From Gammaproteobacteria bacterium UBA2810 (GTDB lineage Bacteria > Pseudomonadota > Gammaproteobacteria > Enterobacterales > Succinivibrionaceae), in contig DEHC01000061.1 of the NCBI GenBank assembly GCA_002351705.1, forward strand, positions 1 through 64,000: a stretch of 64,000 bases of DNA, in the 5' to 3' direction. Shown here in pieces: positions 17,839 through 26,534 of the stretch. The stretch's first letter is position 1. Every line of letters begins with the position of its first letter. Under the pieces are notes generated by a model that was given only the letters and a program-made list of their open reading frames with translations, was not told where the DNA came from and did no database searches. Made by a program: the position numbers and the translations under genes.

Positions 17839-18594
17839 TTAGGCCCAGTTATCTATATTTATATTTATTGCCTGCACGCTGAACTCACGCGAGAGAAGCT
17901 CCCCGAGGGCCTTTACCCCCAAAGTTTCCGTTGCGTGATGTCCGGCCGCAAAGAAATTTATTCCGAGCTCGCGCGCCTCGTGCACCGTCTGCTCGGAGAC
18001 CTCGCCTGTAATAAAGGCTTCAGCCCCCTTCTGCGCTGCCGCGGTCAGGAACTCCTGGCCGGCTCCCGAGCATAAACCTACACGGGTGATCGTATCACAT
18101 CCGCCGCGCTCCAAACGTGGTTTATATCCCAAAACATCATAAATCCGCGCCGCAAGCTCATCGGCGCTGCAGGGCTCCCTGAGGTTTCCGACAGGGGCAA
18201 TGATTCTGCCGTGAAGCTCCGCGCCGTCATCCGGCACCATGCCGAGAGCCCTGGCGAGGCAGGCGTTGTTGCCGGTCTCAGGATGCATGTCGAGAGGGAG
18301 GTGGTAGGCGAAAAGGTTCATGTCTGAGCTGATGAGCGCGCCGACTCTCTTCCTCTTCATCGAGACCAGGCGCATGTCATCGCCCTTCCAGAAGAGGCCG
18401 TGGTGGACAAGGACAGCGTCGGCGCCGAGCTCCGCTGCCCGGTCGATGAGGCGCTGGCAGGCGGTGACGCCCGTGACTATTCTGCGGATTTTCTTCCTGC
18501 CCTCGACCTGCAGTCCGTTCGGGCAGTAGTCGTCAATCGACCGGGCGTCAAGATAATCGTCAAGGAACTTCAGAATCTCAGTGCTGGCAGCCAT
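17839..18594 (-). CDS. ybgI: Nif3-like dinuclear metal centre protein YbgI
   Basis: Widely conserved Nif3/DUF34 family protein with a two-metal site; the exact reaction is unsettled. The 251-residue protein starts MAASTEILKFLDDYLDA and has YCPNGLQVEG, the metal ligand motifs VHHGLFW and AYHLPLDMH, and the closing GHHATETLGV. I chose ATG 18592-18594 with AAGGGGG upstream; the frame is open 49 codons further but that part overlaps the neighbouring gene end and is not family-like. It sits 46 bases after dedD and 10 before the regulator gene. Confidence 0.93.
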   Translation of the reverse strand: MAASTEILKFLDDYLDARSIDDYCPNGLQVEGRKKIRRIVTGVTACQRLIDRAAELGADAVLVHHGLFWKGDDMRLVSMKRKRVGALISSDMNLFAYHLPLDMHPETGNNACLARALGMVPDDGAELHGRIIAPVGNLREPCSADELAARIYDVLGYKPRLERGGCDTITRVGLCSGAGQEFLTAAAQKGAEAFITGEVSEQTVHEARELGINFFAAGHHATETLGVKALGELLSREFSVQAININIDNWA

Positions 18595-18640
18595 GCTGAT
18601 CCCCCTTAAGGCTGATAATTGCCGCCCGCCGTGAAAGCTC

Positions 18641-19516
18641 TCAGTTTCTTTCCCCGGGGACGACCCTGAACAGAACCCTGCCATCCCTGGTGACAGGCTC
18701 CATCCTTGCATTCGGATATCCCTTCGAGCGGAGCTCGTCACGGTACTTCACCGCGTTGAGTCTCGAGGCGAAGGCCTTCTGCTCCGCCGCGGGCTTTGCG
18801 GGCTGGGACTGCTTCCTCTCCTCCTCAGCCCTGGCGTCAGCCATTTTCTTCCGCTCCTCGGCGGCCTTTCTCTCGGCGGCCTTCTTCTCCTCGGCCGCCT
18901 TCCTTGCCTCGGCTATGCGCTCACGCTCCCTGGCCTTCTTCTCCTCGGCGGCTTTCCTCTCGGAGGCCTTCTTTTCCTCTACGGCCTGCCTTGCGGCTTT
19001 CTGCCGCTCCTCGAGCTTCCGGTTCTCGGCTTCCTTCCGTGCCCTGGCCTCGGCAGAGGCCTTCTTCTCGGCCGCAGCCCTGCGGACCTCGTCTGCCTCT
19101 CTTCTTGCCTTCTGCGCCTTTTCCTCGGCAGCCTGCTTCTTGCTGATTTCCTTAAGCTCATCGTCTGTCGGCATGACCGGCTCGTCAGGATCCCCGTCGG
19201 CAGCCAGCCCGGCCTTCACGCGCGGCACCTCAGCATCAGCCCGCTCTTTCTGCTGCTCAGGCTCCCTCACCTCGATCTGATCCTGATCCGGAGCATCCGG
19301 CACCGCTTCGCCGGCCTTCTCCTTCTGGCCCTGCAGCCTTACGGTCGAGCGGGAGGCAAAGGTCTTCCTCTTGTCCTCCGTCTGGGAAATCGAGATGCCG
19401 ATGTTGTTCGCGGTCTCGCTCGGGGAGCGCCCGCTCGTAAGATACGGCAGGAATGCCCCGGTGACGCCGAGAAGCACTGAGATTCCGACGATTCTCCTGA
19501 CGAGGGGTGAAATCAA
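18641..19516 (-). CDS. dedD: SPOR-domain protein, DedD-like, with long charged coiled coil
   Basis: Inner-membrane division-associated protein by position and plan. The 291-residue protein has one N-terminal membrane segment (VGISVLLGVTGAFLPYL), an acidic stretch, then about 125 residues of Lys/Ala/Glu/Arg-rich helix (about 115-240), and a C-terminal SPOR-like module (AFASRLNAVKYRDELRSKGYPN ... VLFRVVPG) expected to bind peptidoglycan stripped of stem peptides. It overlaps folC by ATGA, as in the accD-folC-dedD order of E. coli. The TolA-like coiled coil is longer than in E. coli DedD (220 residues). Confidence 0.8.
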   Translation of the reverse strand: MISPLVRRIVGISVLLGVTGAFLPYLTSGRSPSETANNIGISISQTEDKRKTFASRSTVRLQGQKEKAGEAVPDAPDQDQIEVREPEQQKERADAEVPRVKAGLAADGDPDEPVMPTDDELKEISKKQAAEEKAQKARREADEVRRAAAEKKASAEARARKEAENRKLEERQKAARQAVEEKKASERKAAEEKKARERERIAEARKAAEEKKAAERKAAEERKKMADARAEEERKQSQPAKPAAEQKAFASRLNAVKYRDELRSKGYPNARMEPVTRDGRVLFRVVPGERN

Positions 19517-20844
19517 TGCTTGCTCTCCTCGGACTCAAGGAATTCCTTTACTGCGGCGACAGTGAGGAAAGATCCGAAGACCACCAGAAGATCAGTTTCC
19601 TGAAGCCCGGCCCTTGCCGCGCACCATGCCGTGGCCGGATCGCGGAACAGATGTGTCTCCGAGCTCTCCGGGAGCTCCGGCTCGAGATCCGAGGCCTTGG
19701 CCGCGCGGGGGCCGGTGAGATCGGCGAGGTACCAGATGTCTACGAGATCATCCATCTCGCGGAGCACCGTGCCGTAATCCTTGTCGTGCAGCATGCCGCA
19801 GACGGCGAGCACGCGCGTGAAACGCTCCTTCGCGATGAGTTTCTCGAGATGCTTCCTGAGGCGCATTACGGCAGGCGGGTTATGGGACACGTCAAAGATG
19901 ATCCTCGGTGTGTCCGAGTAAACCTCGAGCCTTCCCGGAAGCCTTACCGACCTGCACGCGCCGGCCGCAGCCTCACGGGTGACATCTATGCCCATGGCCT
20001 CAAGGCAGGCAAGAGCTCCGGCCGCGTTCATGTACGGGAACGAGGGAAGAGGCAGGTCCTCGAAATCGATGTCCTCCATGCGGAAGAACCAGGTTCCCTC
20101 GTCAGTCCCGCCGCCTGCGGCGTCAAGCAGCTGCTCGGTAAGCTCCGGATCGGCCCCGGAGCTTCCGCTCCTGAAGTTCCGCCCGGAAACAAGGAGATTT
20201 GCCCCGATCACCGCGGAGTTCTCGATAAGGGTCCTCGGAGGGTTCTCCTGGCTGCAGACCGCCGGCCTGTCCTTCCGGTAGATGCAGGACTTCTCGTAGG
20301 CGATGTCCTCTACGGTGCTGCCGAGGATCCCGGTATGGTCAAGCCCGATGCTGACGACTATGCCGGCATCGCTCTCGACGGCGTTGGTCGCGTCAAGCCT
20401 GCCTCCGAGGCCTATTTCGAGGATGACGAAGTCAGGAGCGTCCTTTTTGAAAATAAGGAGGGCCGCAAGCGTGGTGAACTCGAAGAAGGTCAGCGCCACG
20501 CCGGCCTTCCTCATCGCCTCGTCGGTCATCTCGAAGGCGTCAGTGAGCAGGTCATCCGGGGCCTCGCGGCCGCGGAGGAGCACGCGCTCGTTGAACCTCA
20601 TGAGGTGCGGTGAGTTGTAGATGTCGACCGTGTAGCCGAGCCTTTCGAGCACGGCTCCGAGATACCAGGTGGTGGAGCCCTTGCCGTTGGTCCCGGTCAC
20701 GGTAATGACCTTTGAGGGGAGTTTCAGGACGTCAAGTATCCTGCCGACGCTTATTACGCGCGACAGCCCCAGATCCATCGCCTTGTCGCTGATGCTGCCG
20801 ATGTAGGCCAGCCACCCGTTGAGACTGCGTTTCATCCTCTTCAC
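19513..20844 (-). CDS. folC: Bifunctional folylpolyglutamate/dihydrofolate synthase
   Basis: Adds glutamate to dihydropteroate and to reduced folates, using ATP, in the cytoplasm. The 443-residue protein has the P-loop VTGTNGKGST, the Mur-ligase core FVILEIGLGGRLDATNAVE and SIGLDHTGILG, and the C-terminal domain with FDVSHNPPAV. It lies 11 bases after accD and overlaps dedD, forming an accD-folC-dedD operon. Confidence 0.96.
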   Translation of the reverse strand: MKRMKRSLNGWLAYIGSISDKAMDLGLSRVISVGRILDVLKLPSKVITVTGTNGKGSTTWYLGAVLERLGYTVDIYNSPHLMRFNERVLLRGREAPDDLLTDAFEMTDEAMRKAGVALTFFEFTTLAALLIFKKDAPDFVILEIGLGGRLDATNAVESDAGIVVSIGLDHTGILGSTVEDIAYEKSCIYRKDRPAVCSQENPPRTLIENSAVIGANLLVSGRNFRSGSSGADPELTEQLLDAAGGGTDEGTWFFRMEDIDFEDLPLPSFPYMNAAGALACLEAMGIDVTREAAAGACRSVRLPGRLEVYSDTPRIIFDVSHNPPAVMRLRKHLEKLIAKERFTRVLAVCGMLHDKDYGTVLREMDDLVDIWYLADLTGPRAAKASDLEPELPESSETHLFRDPATAWCAARAGLQETDLLVVFGSFLTVAAVKEFLESEESKH

Positions 20845-20855
20845 CGCCCTGAGCG

Positions 20856-21722
20856 TCAGGCCTTCTGCTGCTGCACTTCGGCATGGAGCAGCATGGCCAT
20901 GATGGATGCAAGGCGGTCGCGCATCTCGCGGCGGTCGATGATGATGTCAACCTGTCCCTTGTCGCGGAGGAATTCGGAGCGCTGGAAGCCCTGCGGCAGC
21001 TTCTCGCGGACAGTCTGCTCGATGACGCGGGGGCCGGCGAAGCCGATGAGGGCCTGGGGCTCCGCGACGTTGATGTCCCCGAGCATGGCAAGCGATGCCG
21101 ATACGCCGCCCATGGTGGGATTGGTCATGACAGATATGAAAGGGAGCCCCTCCTGTCTCAGATGGTCAAGCGCCGCGCTGGTCTTTGCCATCTGCATGAG
21201 CGAGAACAGTGACTCCTGCATTCTGGCGCCGCCGGAGGTGGAGAAGCAGATGAGCCCGCGCCTGTCGCGGACCGCCTCGTCGACGGCGGCGACGAACCTC
21301 GCACCTACCACGGAGCCCATCGAGCCGCCCATGAACTTGAAGTCAAAGGCTGCGGCCACGACAGGAACGCCCTTCAGGAGCCCCTTCATGACCACGAGCG
21401 CGTCCTTCTCGCCGGTATTCTTCTGCGCGTCGGCAAGGCGGTCGCGGTAGCGCTTGGAGTCCCTGAATTTGAGCATGTCAACAGGATGGTAGCTGGCTGC
21501 AATCTCTGTCATTGAGCCCGCATCGAGGAAGCGCATCAGGCGCTCGCGGGCGCTAAGCCTCATATGGTAGCCGCATTTCGGGCAGACATTGAGATTGCGT
21601 TCAAGCTCGGCTCTGTAAAGCACCTGATCGCATTTTTCGCACTTGGTCCAGACGCCTTCAGGAATATTGTGCTTGCTTCCTGTGTTTTCATTTTTAGCCA
21701 GAATCTTGTCTAACCAGCTCAT
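20856..21722 (-). CDS. accD: Acetyl-CoA carboxylase carboxyltransferase subunit beta
   Basis: Beta half of the carboxyltransferase making malonyl-CoA for fatty-acid synthesis. The 288-residue protein has the N-terminal C4 zinc ribbon (CEKCDQ...CPKCGYH), which can bind nucleic acid in E. coli, and the crotonase-type core with [19 protein letters not shown] and [18 protein letters not shown] precedes the ATG. It is the first gene of a long minus-strand run that extends through folC, dedD, ybgI and the relay genes. Confidence 0.97.
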   Translation of the reverse strand: MSWLDKILAKNENTGSKHNIPEGVWTKCEKCDQVLYRAELERNLNVCPKCGYHMRLSARERLMRFLDAGSMTEIAASYHPVDMLKFRDSKRYRDRLADAQKNTGEKDALVVMKGLLKGVPVVAAAFDFKFMGGSMGSVVGARFVAAVDEAVRDRRGLICFSTSGGARMQESLFSLMQMAKTSAALDHLRQEGLPFISVMTNPTMGGVSASLAMLGDINVAEPQALIGFAGPRVIEQTVREKLPQGFQRSEFLRDKGQVDIIIDRREMRDRLASIMAMLLHAEVQQQKA

Positions 21723-21749
21723 TTGCCACCTCGAACTAAAACTCGCCCG

Positions 21750-21755
21750 ATTATA
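21750..21755 (-). promoter_or_regulatory. Candidate -10 box of the accD promoter
   Basis: TATAAT on the minus strand, about 28 bases before the accD ATG. The -35 region is poor (TTTTGG at a 15-base spacing), so this is a candidate only. The 150-bp gap is shared with the divergent hydrolase gene. Confidence 0.4.
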
Positions 21756-21888
21756 TCACACGGCATAAGGCCAAAATCGTGAGGTTGATCCTTGATTCAG
21801 AGCGGTGCGCGATCCGTTCGCCGGGGCGCATTATGCATCCGCTCTTTTGGGTAAAATACCAGGGTCTGTCGTTTGAGTGAGGCATCAA

Positions 21889-22455
21889 ATGAAAATATGC
21901 GTGCTTTTCCCGGGAATAGGCTACACGAATGACCGGCCGCTTCTCTATTACTCCGGCAAACTCGCGTCATCGCTCGGCTACACGGTGATCCGCTCGGACT
22001 ACACGGGCTTTCCGAAAGACGTGAAGAGCTCGCTTGCCGGCGTGGAGGCAGCGTATGACACGGCGCTCCCGCAGGCAGAGGAGTTCCTGAGTGATGCGGA
22101 TTTGAGAGGGGCGGAGGACGTCGTCTTCATCTCGAAGAGCATCGGAACGGTCGTTGCGGCCGGCTACGCGGAGAAATACGGCCTCAGGACGAGGAACATC
22201 TACTACACTCCTGTTGCCGCAACCTTCAGGTTCCATATGAACCCGGGCATCGCCTTCACAGGAACGGCAGACCGCTGGGTTACGGCTGCTGAAGTGGCTG
22301 ACGGCTGCGAGAAGGCCGGCATTCCCCTCTTCATCACGAAGAACGCCAACCATTCGCTTGAGACAGGGAGCGTCCTCCAGGATATCGGGATCCTCTCCGG
22401 GATCATGCAGAAGACCGAGGAGTACCTCAGGAATCCCGAGCCTTGCAGCCTGTGA
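21889..22455 (+). CDS. Small alpha/beta-hydrolase-fold protein
   Basis: The 188-residue protein begins MKICVLFPGIGYTNDRPLLY. A nucleophile elbow is visible as SKSIG (Ser near 85, in VVFISKSIGTVVA), and a late histidine occurs in NANHSLE, so it should be an esterase or thioesterase-like hydrolase of unknown substrate. The start ATG at 21889 follows GAGTGAGG; the frame is open four codons further. The stop overlaps the methyltransferase start (GTGA). It is the first gene of a three-gene cassette between accD and truA. Confidence 0.72.
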   Translation: MKICVLFPGIGYTNDRPLLYYSGKLASSLGYTVIRSDYTGFPKDVKSSLAGVEAAYDTALPQAEEFLSDADLRGAEDVVFISKSIGTVVAAGYAEKYGLRTRNIYYTPVAATFRFHMNPGIAFTGTADRWVTAAEVADGCEKAGIPLFITKNANHSLETGSVLQDIGILSGIMQKTEEYLRNPEPCSL

Positions 22456-23474
22456 CAGAGACCGTGACGGATCATGGTGCCGCCCCGGGGAGGAGCGCGC
22501 CGCCGGAGGCAGGGCGGAAGTCCAGAAGGAACAAGACCATCGACCTCTCAGCAGAGGAAGGCGCGCAGTATCTTGCAAGATGCATCACACTGAGCGGCAG
22601 CGCGGAGCTCACCGGCGTCATGGACAGGACCATAAACGGCGACTGCCTCAGGGTGCTGCCGCTCCTGCCGCGCCGCTCGGTCGATCTTCTCATCTGCGAC
22701 CCGCCCTACAACAAGTCGCTCTCCTTCGCCGGGAAAAAGTTCAGCAGGACCTCGCACAGCGGCTATGCCGCGTACACCGAGGAGTGGCTCACTGCCGCGC
22801 TTCCGCTCCTGAAGGAGACCGGGAGCGTCTACGTCTGCTGCGACTGGCAGTCAGGAATCGACATCGTGCCGGTCCTCGAGAAGTACCTCACGGTGCGCAA
22901 CAGGATTACCTGGCAGAGGGAGAAGGGCCGCGGCGCGATGAGGAACTGGAAGAACAGCATGGAGGACATCTGGTTCGCCACCGTGTCGGACCGCTATACC
23001 TTCAACGTCGGCGACGTGAAGGTGAGGAGGCGCGTGCTTGCCCCATACCGGGAGAACGGGCAGCCGAAGGACTGGGAGGAGACGGAGGACGGCAGGTTCA
23101 GGAACACCTTCCCCTCGAACTTCTGGAATGACATCTCCGTCCCCTACTGGTCAATGCCGGAGAACACCGCCCACCCGACGCAGAAGCCCGAGAAGCTCCT
23201 CGCGAAGCTTATCCTGGCGAGCTCAAGCCCCGGAGACCTGGTGCTTGATCCGTTCCTGGGCTCAGGCTCCACCTCGGTCACAGCAAAGAAGCTCGGACGG
23301 CACTTCATCGGCATCGAGCAGAGCGCGCAGTACTGCGTCTGGGCCGAAAAGCGCCTCGAGATGGCAGAGCACGACAAATCCATCCAGGGCTACCGGGACG
23401 GCGTGTTCTGGGAGCGCAACACCCGGCGCGAGCAGCTCTCGGCCGGAAAGGCAGGCAGCGGGGAGCCTGAATGA
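22452..23474 (+). CDS. Orphan site-specific DNA methyltransferase (beta class)
   Basis: About 340 residues. Catalytic motif IV DPPYN (in LLICDPPYNKSLSF) comes first and the SAM-binding motif I DPFLGSGST comes near the end, preceded by HPTQKPEKLL: the permuted beta-class order of N6-adenine or N4-cytosine methylases. No restriction endonuclease lies beside it, so it acts alone or is part of a different system. A GTG at 22452 overlaps the hydrolase stop; TTG at 22443 and GTG at 22464 are alternatives. Its stop overlaps the topB start. The target sequence cannot be predicted. Confidence 0.88.
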   Translation: MTETVTDHGAAPGRSAPPEAGRKSRRNKTIDLSAEEGAQYLARCITLSGSAELTGVMDRTINGDCLRVLPLLPRRSVDLLICDPPYNKSLSFAGKKFSRTSHSGYAAYTEEWLTAALPLLKETGSVYVCCDWQSGIDIVPVLEKYLTVRNRITWQREKGRGAMRNWKNSMEDIWFATVSDRYTFNVGDVKVRRRVLAPYRENGQPKDWEETEDGRFRNTFPSNFWNDISVPYWSMPENTAHPTQKPEKLLAKLILASSSPGDLVLDPFLGSGSTSVTAKKLGRHFIGIEQSAQYCVWAEKRLEMAEHDKSIQGYRDGVFWERNTRREQLSAGKAGSGEPE

Positions 23475-25684
23475 ATCTCTATATAGCGGAAAAGCCCTCG
23501 CAGGGGCGCGATCTCGCAAGGAACCTCGGCTGCACGAAGCATGCGGACGGCGCGCTTACCGACGGCAGGGACAATATGGTCACCTGGTGCATGGGGCATC
23601 TCCTCGAGCTTGCCATGCCGGATGACTACAGCCCGGACCTGAAGCGCTGGACCAGCGAAGCACTCCCGTTCATTCCGGAGAATTACAAGTACCTCGTCAA
23701 GAAGGAAACCGCCGCACAGTTCAGAACCGTGACCGGCCTCATCAGAAAGGCCGGCACCGTATTCATCGCGACCGACTTCGACCGCGAGGGAGAGGCCATC
23801 GCGAGGAACCTTCTCAGGAGGGCCGGGTTCCGGGGAAACATAAAAAGGGTCTGCCTCCGCGCCCTGGACGACAAATCAATACAGAAGGCCCTCCGGACCA
23901 TAGTTGACGGCTCCGAGACCGTGAACCTCTGGCATGCCGCCCTTGCAAGAAGCAGGGCCGACTGGCTTGTCGGCATCAACCTCACGCGTCTCTATACCGT
24001 GCTGGCGGGGAGGTTCGGAGTAAAAAGCGTGCTCAACATCGGGCGGGTCACGACGCCGACCGTTGAGCTGGTCGTAAAGCGCGACGAGGAGATTGAGAAC
24101 TTCGTCCCGGTGCCCTATTTCACACTGAGGGAGACGGCTGACGCCGGGAGCGGCAGCTTCGGCACCCTCTGGAAAGTGCCGGAGGAGATCGCAGATGAGA
24201 GCGGGCGCTGCCTGAAGCGCGAATACGCGGAAAAGGCCGCCGCGGAGACTGACGGAAGGAACGGCACCGTCACGGAATACTCCGCAGAGGACAAAAAGAC
24301 ACCGCCGCCGCTCCCCTTTGACCTCAACTCGCTGCAGCAGTACGCAGCAAGGACCTTCGGCTTCTCCTCGAAGAAAACCCTCGACATCGCGGAGAGCCTC
24401 TACGACCGGCACCATCTTACAAGCTACCCGAGGACCGACTCCAGGTACATCCCGGTGAGCCAGTTCGCCGACGCCCCGGAAATCCTCCGGAGCCTCTCCG
24501 CCATGTCCGACGATCTCCGCGCCATGGCGGAAAAAGCCGATCCGGCGCTTAAGTCACGTGCCTGGAACACCTCGAAGGTGACGGCCCACCACGCGATAAT
24601 CCCGACCGGCGAGAAAAAGGACCTCGCCGCCCTCTCCTCAGACGAGCGGAAGATTTTCCACGCCGTGGCGAGGGCCTACATCGCGCAGTTTTATGAGCCC
24701 GCAGTCTACCGGCAGTCAAAGGCTGTCATAGACTGCATGGGACACATTTTCACGGCGTCATCGAAGACTCTCAGGAAAGACGGCTGGACAGCGCTCTACC
24801 CGAAGAGAAAAGGCCCCGGGAAATCCCCGGAGGACAAGTCAGAGGAGACGGAAGCCGCAAAGGAGTCCGAGGACACCGTCGCGGATCTTCCTCCGCTTGA
24901 AAAAGGCGGGCAGGTCCTGATGCATGATCCCGTGATCTCGGACAGGATGACCGAGCCGCCGGCGCATTTCACCGAGGCAACGCTTCTCTATGCCATGGAG
25001 CATATCGCGAAGTACGTAAGCGAGGAGAGCTTCAGAAAAATCCTCAACGAGACCTCGGGCCTCGGCACTCCCGCGACCAGGGCCGAGATCATCGACGGAG
25101 CGGTCAGGAAGGATTTTCTGGTACGGGAAGGCAAGTCGCTGCTTTCGACGCCTAAGGCGCGCGATCTCATGCACCTCCTCCCCCTTCAGATCAAGTCGCC
25201 CGGCTTCACCGCAATCTGGGAGACCGAGCTCGAGAAAATCGCCGGAGGCGGAGCATCGGATGAAGCGTTCCTCGAGAGGGTCGGCGCCTGGATCAGGCAT
25301 GTCTGCGAGGTGGAAAAGAGCGGAGTGCTGAATCCCGGGAGCAGGATTTACAAGGCGCTATCCTCATTCTCTAAGGAAACCGGCGGGACAGCATCACCCG
25401 GGACAAAAAGAAGAAAATCATCAGGCACGGGAAGAACGAGGCGCCGGAAGACCGCGGCGGAAGATGGAACCGGAACAGATGCTGGTGAAGTCAGACGTTC
25501 TCCCGCAAGGAGGCGGAGGACTTCAGCCGCCCCGGGGAGGAAAACCGTAAAGGCCGAGGAGGGAGCGCCTCTCTGCCCGAAGTGCGGGAAGCCCATGGTT
25601 AGACGCAAGTCAGCAAAGGGCGAGTTCTGGGGCTGCCAGGATTATCCCTCCTGCCGCGGAACCAGGAATATCGGCTCTTCCTGA
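23471..25684 (+). CDS. topB: DNA topoisomerase III
   Basis: Type IA topoisomerase that decatenates and relaxes negative supercoils through single-strand passage. The 737-residue protein opens MNLYIAEKPSQGRDLARNLG, has the Toprim acidic cluster ATDFDREGEAI and the active-site region TSYPRTDSRYIP (Tyr near residue 319). The C-terminus has a basic Arg/Lys-rich stretch (about 640-700) and one topoisomerase zinc finger (CPKCGKPM...CQDYPSCRG). It overlaps the methyltransferase gene (ATGA) and converges on truA with only 7 bases between stops. A separate topA lies 16 kb away, so this is the second type IA enzyme. Confidence 0.93.
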   Translation: MNLYIAEKPSQGRDLARNLGCTKHADGALTDGRDNMVTWCMGHLLELAMPDDYSPDLKRWTSEALPFIPENYKYLVKKETAAQFRTVTGLIRKAGTVFIATDFDREGEAIARNLLRRAGFRGNIKRVCLRALDDKSIQKALRTIVDGSETVNLWHAALARSRADWLVGINLTRLYTVLAGRFGVKSVLNIGRVTTPTVELVVKRDEEIENFVPVPYFTLRETADAGSGSFGTLWKVPEEIADESGRCLKREYAEKAAAETDGRNGTVTEYSAEDKKTPPPLPFDLNSLQQYAARTFGFSSKKTLDIAESLYDRHHLTSYPRTDSRYIPVSQFADAPEILRSLSAMSDDLRAMAEKADPALKSRAWNTSKVTAHHAIIPTGEKKDLAALSSDERKIFHAVARAYIAQFYEPAVYRQSKAVIDCMGHIFTASSKTLRKDGWTALYPKRKGPGKSPEDKSEETEAAKESEDTVADLPPLEKGGQVLMHDPVISDRMTEPPAHFTEATLLYAMEHIAKYVSEESFRKILNETSGLGTPATRAEIIDGAVRKDFLVREGKSLLSTPKARDLMHLLPLQIKSPGFTAIWETELEKIAGGGASDEAFLERVGAWIRHVCEVEKSGVLNPGSRIYKALSSFSKETGGTASPGTKRRKSSGTGRTRRRKTAAEDGTGTDAGEVRRSPARRRRTSAAPGRKTVKAEEGAPLCPKCGKPMVRRKSAKGEFWGCQDYPSCRGTRNIGSS

Positions 25685-25691
25685 GGGGATC

Positions 25692-26486
25692 CTATTTGTC
25701 CTTGAGGCTCAGGAACAGCGGGCCGTCACCGACCCCCGGGAGGCCGAAGCGCTCCGGGTACTCGACCCCAGCAAGGAAAAGGCCGTTCGGCGGAGCGTTC
25801 ATCCCCGCAAGCGTCCGGTCCTTCGAGAGGAGGAGCTCGCGCATCCACTCCGGTTTCTTCCTTCCCATGCCCACGAGGAAAAGGGATCCTACGATGTTCC
25901 TCACCATATGGTGAAGGAAGGCGTTCGCCTTTATCTCAACAACCACGAAATCCCCGGTGCGCCTCACGGTGAGTCGGTCAACCCGCCTCCAGGGCGTGCG
26001 GGACTGGCACTCAGAGGATCTGAACGAGGTGAAGTCGTTCTCGCCGAGAAGGTACTGCCCTCCCTCCTCCATCAGATGCTCGTCGAGACGGAAGTGGAAA
26101 TGGGTGATCCCCTCTGGAAAGAGGGCCGAGCGGAGCGGCCTGTTGAGGATTACATAGCGGTAGGTGCGCGAGAGCGCCGAGAACCTCGCGTGGAAGTCAT
26201 CCGGGACAAACCTGCACCAGTCGACCGAGATGTCGGGCGGGAGGAAGACATTCACTCCCATGGTCCAGGCGGTTTCCTTTCGCTTTTTCGAGGCGTCGAA
26301 GTGAATGACCTGACCGAAGGCGCTCACGCCTGCATCGGTCCTCCCGGCGCAGGCTATCTCGATCTTCTCGTCCGCAATCCTTGAGAGGACCTTCTCGAGC
26401 TCCTCCTGCACGGACGGGGCGTCGCTCTGCCGCTGGAAGCCGCTGTAGCGGGCCCCCGAGTAGCTGATGCCGAGGGCTACTCTCAT
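25692..26486 (-). CDS. truA: tRNA pseudouridine(38-40) synthase TruA
   Basis: Isomerises uridine 38-40 in tRNA anticodon stems. The 264-residue protein has GISYSGARYSGFQRQ, the catalytic-Asp motif CAGRTDAGVSAFGQVIHF and the C-terminal FLHHMVRNIVG. It is in its usual place downstream of fimV, and its stop faces the topB stop 7 bases away with no visible terminator. Confidence 0.97.
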   Translation of the reverse strand: MRVALGISYSGARYSGFQRQSDAPSVQEELEKVLSRIADEKIEIACAGRTDAGVSAFGQVIHFDASKKRKETAWTMGVNVFLPPDISVDWCRFVPDDFHARFSALSRTYRYVILNRPLRSALFPEGITHFHFRLDEHLMEEGGQYLLGENDFTSFRSSECQSRTPWRRVDRLTVRRTGDFVVVEIKANAFLHHMVRNIVGSLFLVGMGRKKPEWMRELLLSKDRTLAGMNAPPNGLFLAGVEYPERFGLPGVGDGPLFLSLKDK

Positions 26487-26534
26487 AAAGTCCCCCGGCG
26501 GAGGCCGCGGGTGCTCTCATGGAATGCCATCAGC

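Noticed and set aside
19507..20613. 368-codon plus-strand ORF
   Set aside because: Antisense to folC with low-complexity Arg/Gly/Leu composition and no recognisable domain.
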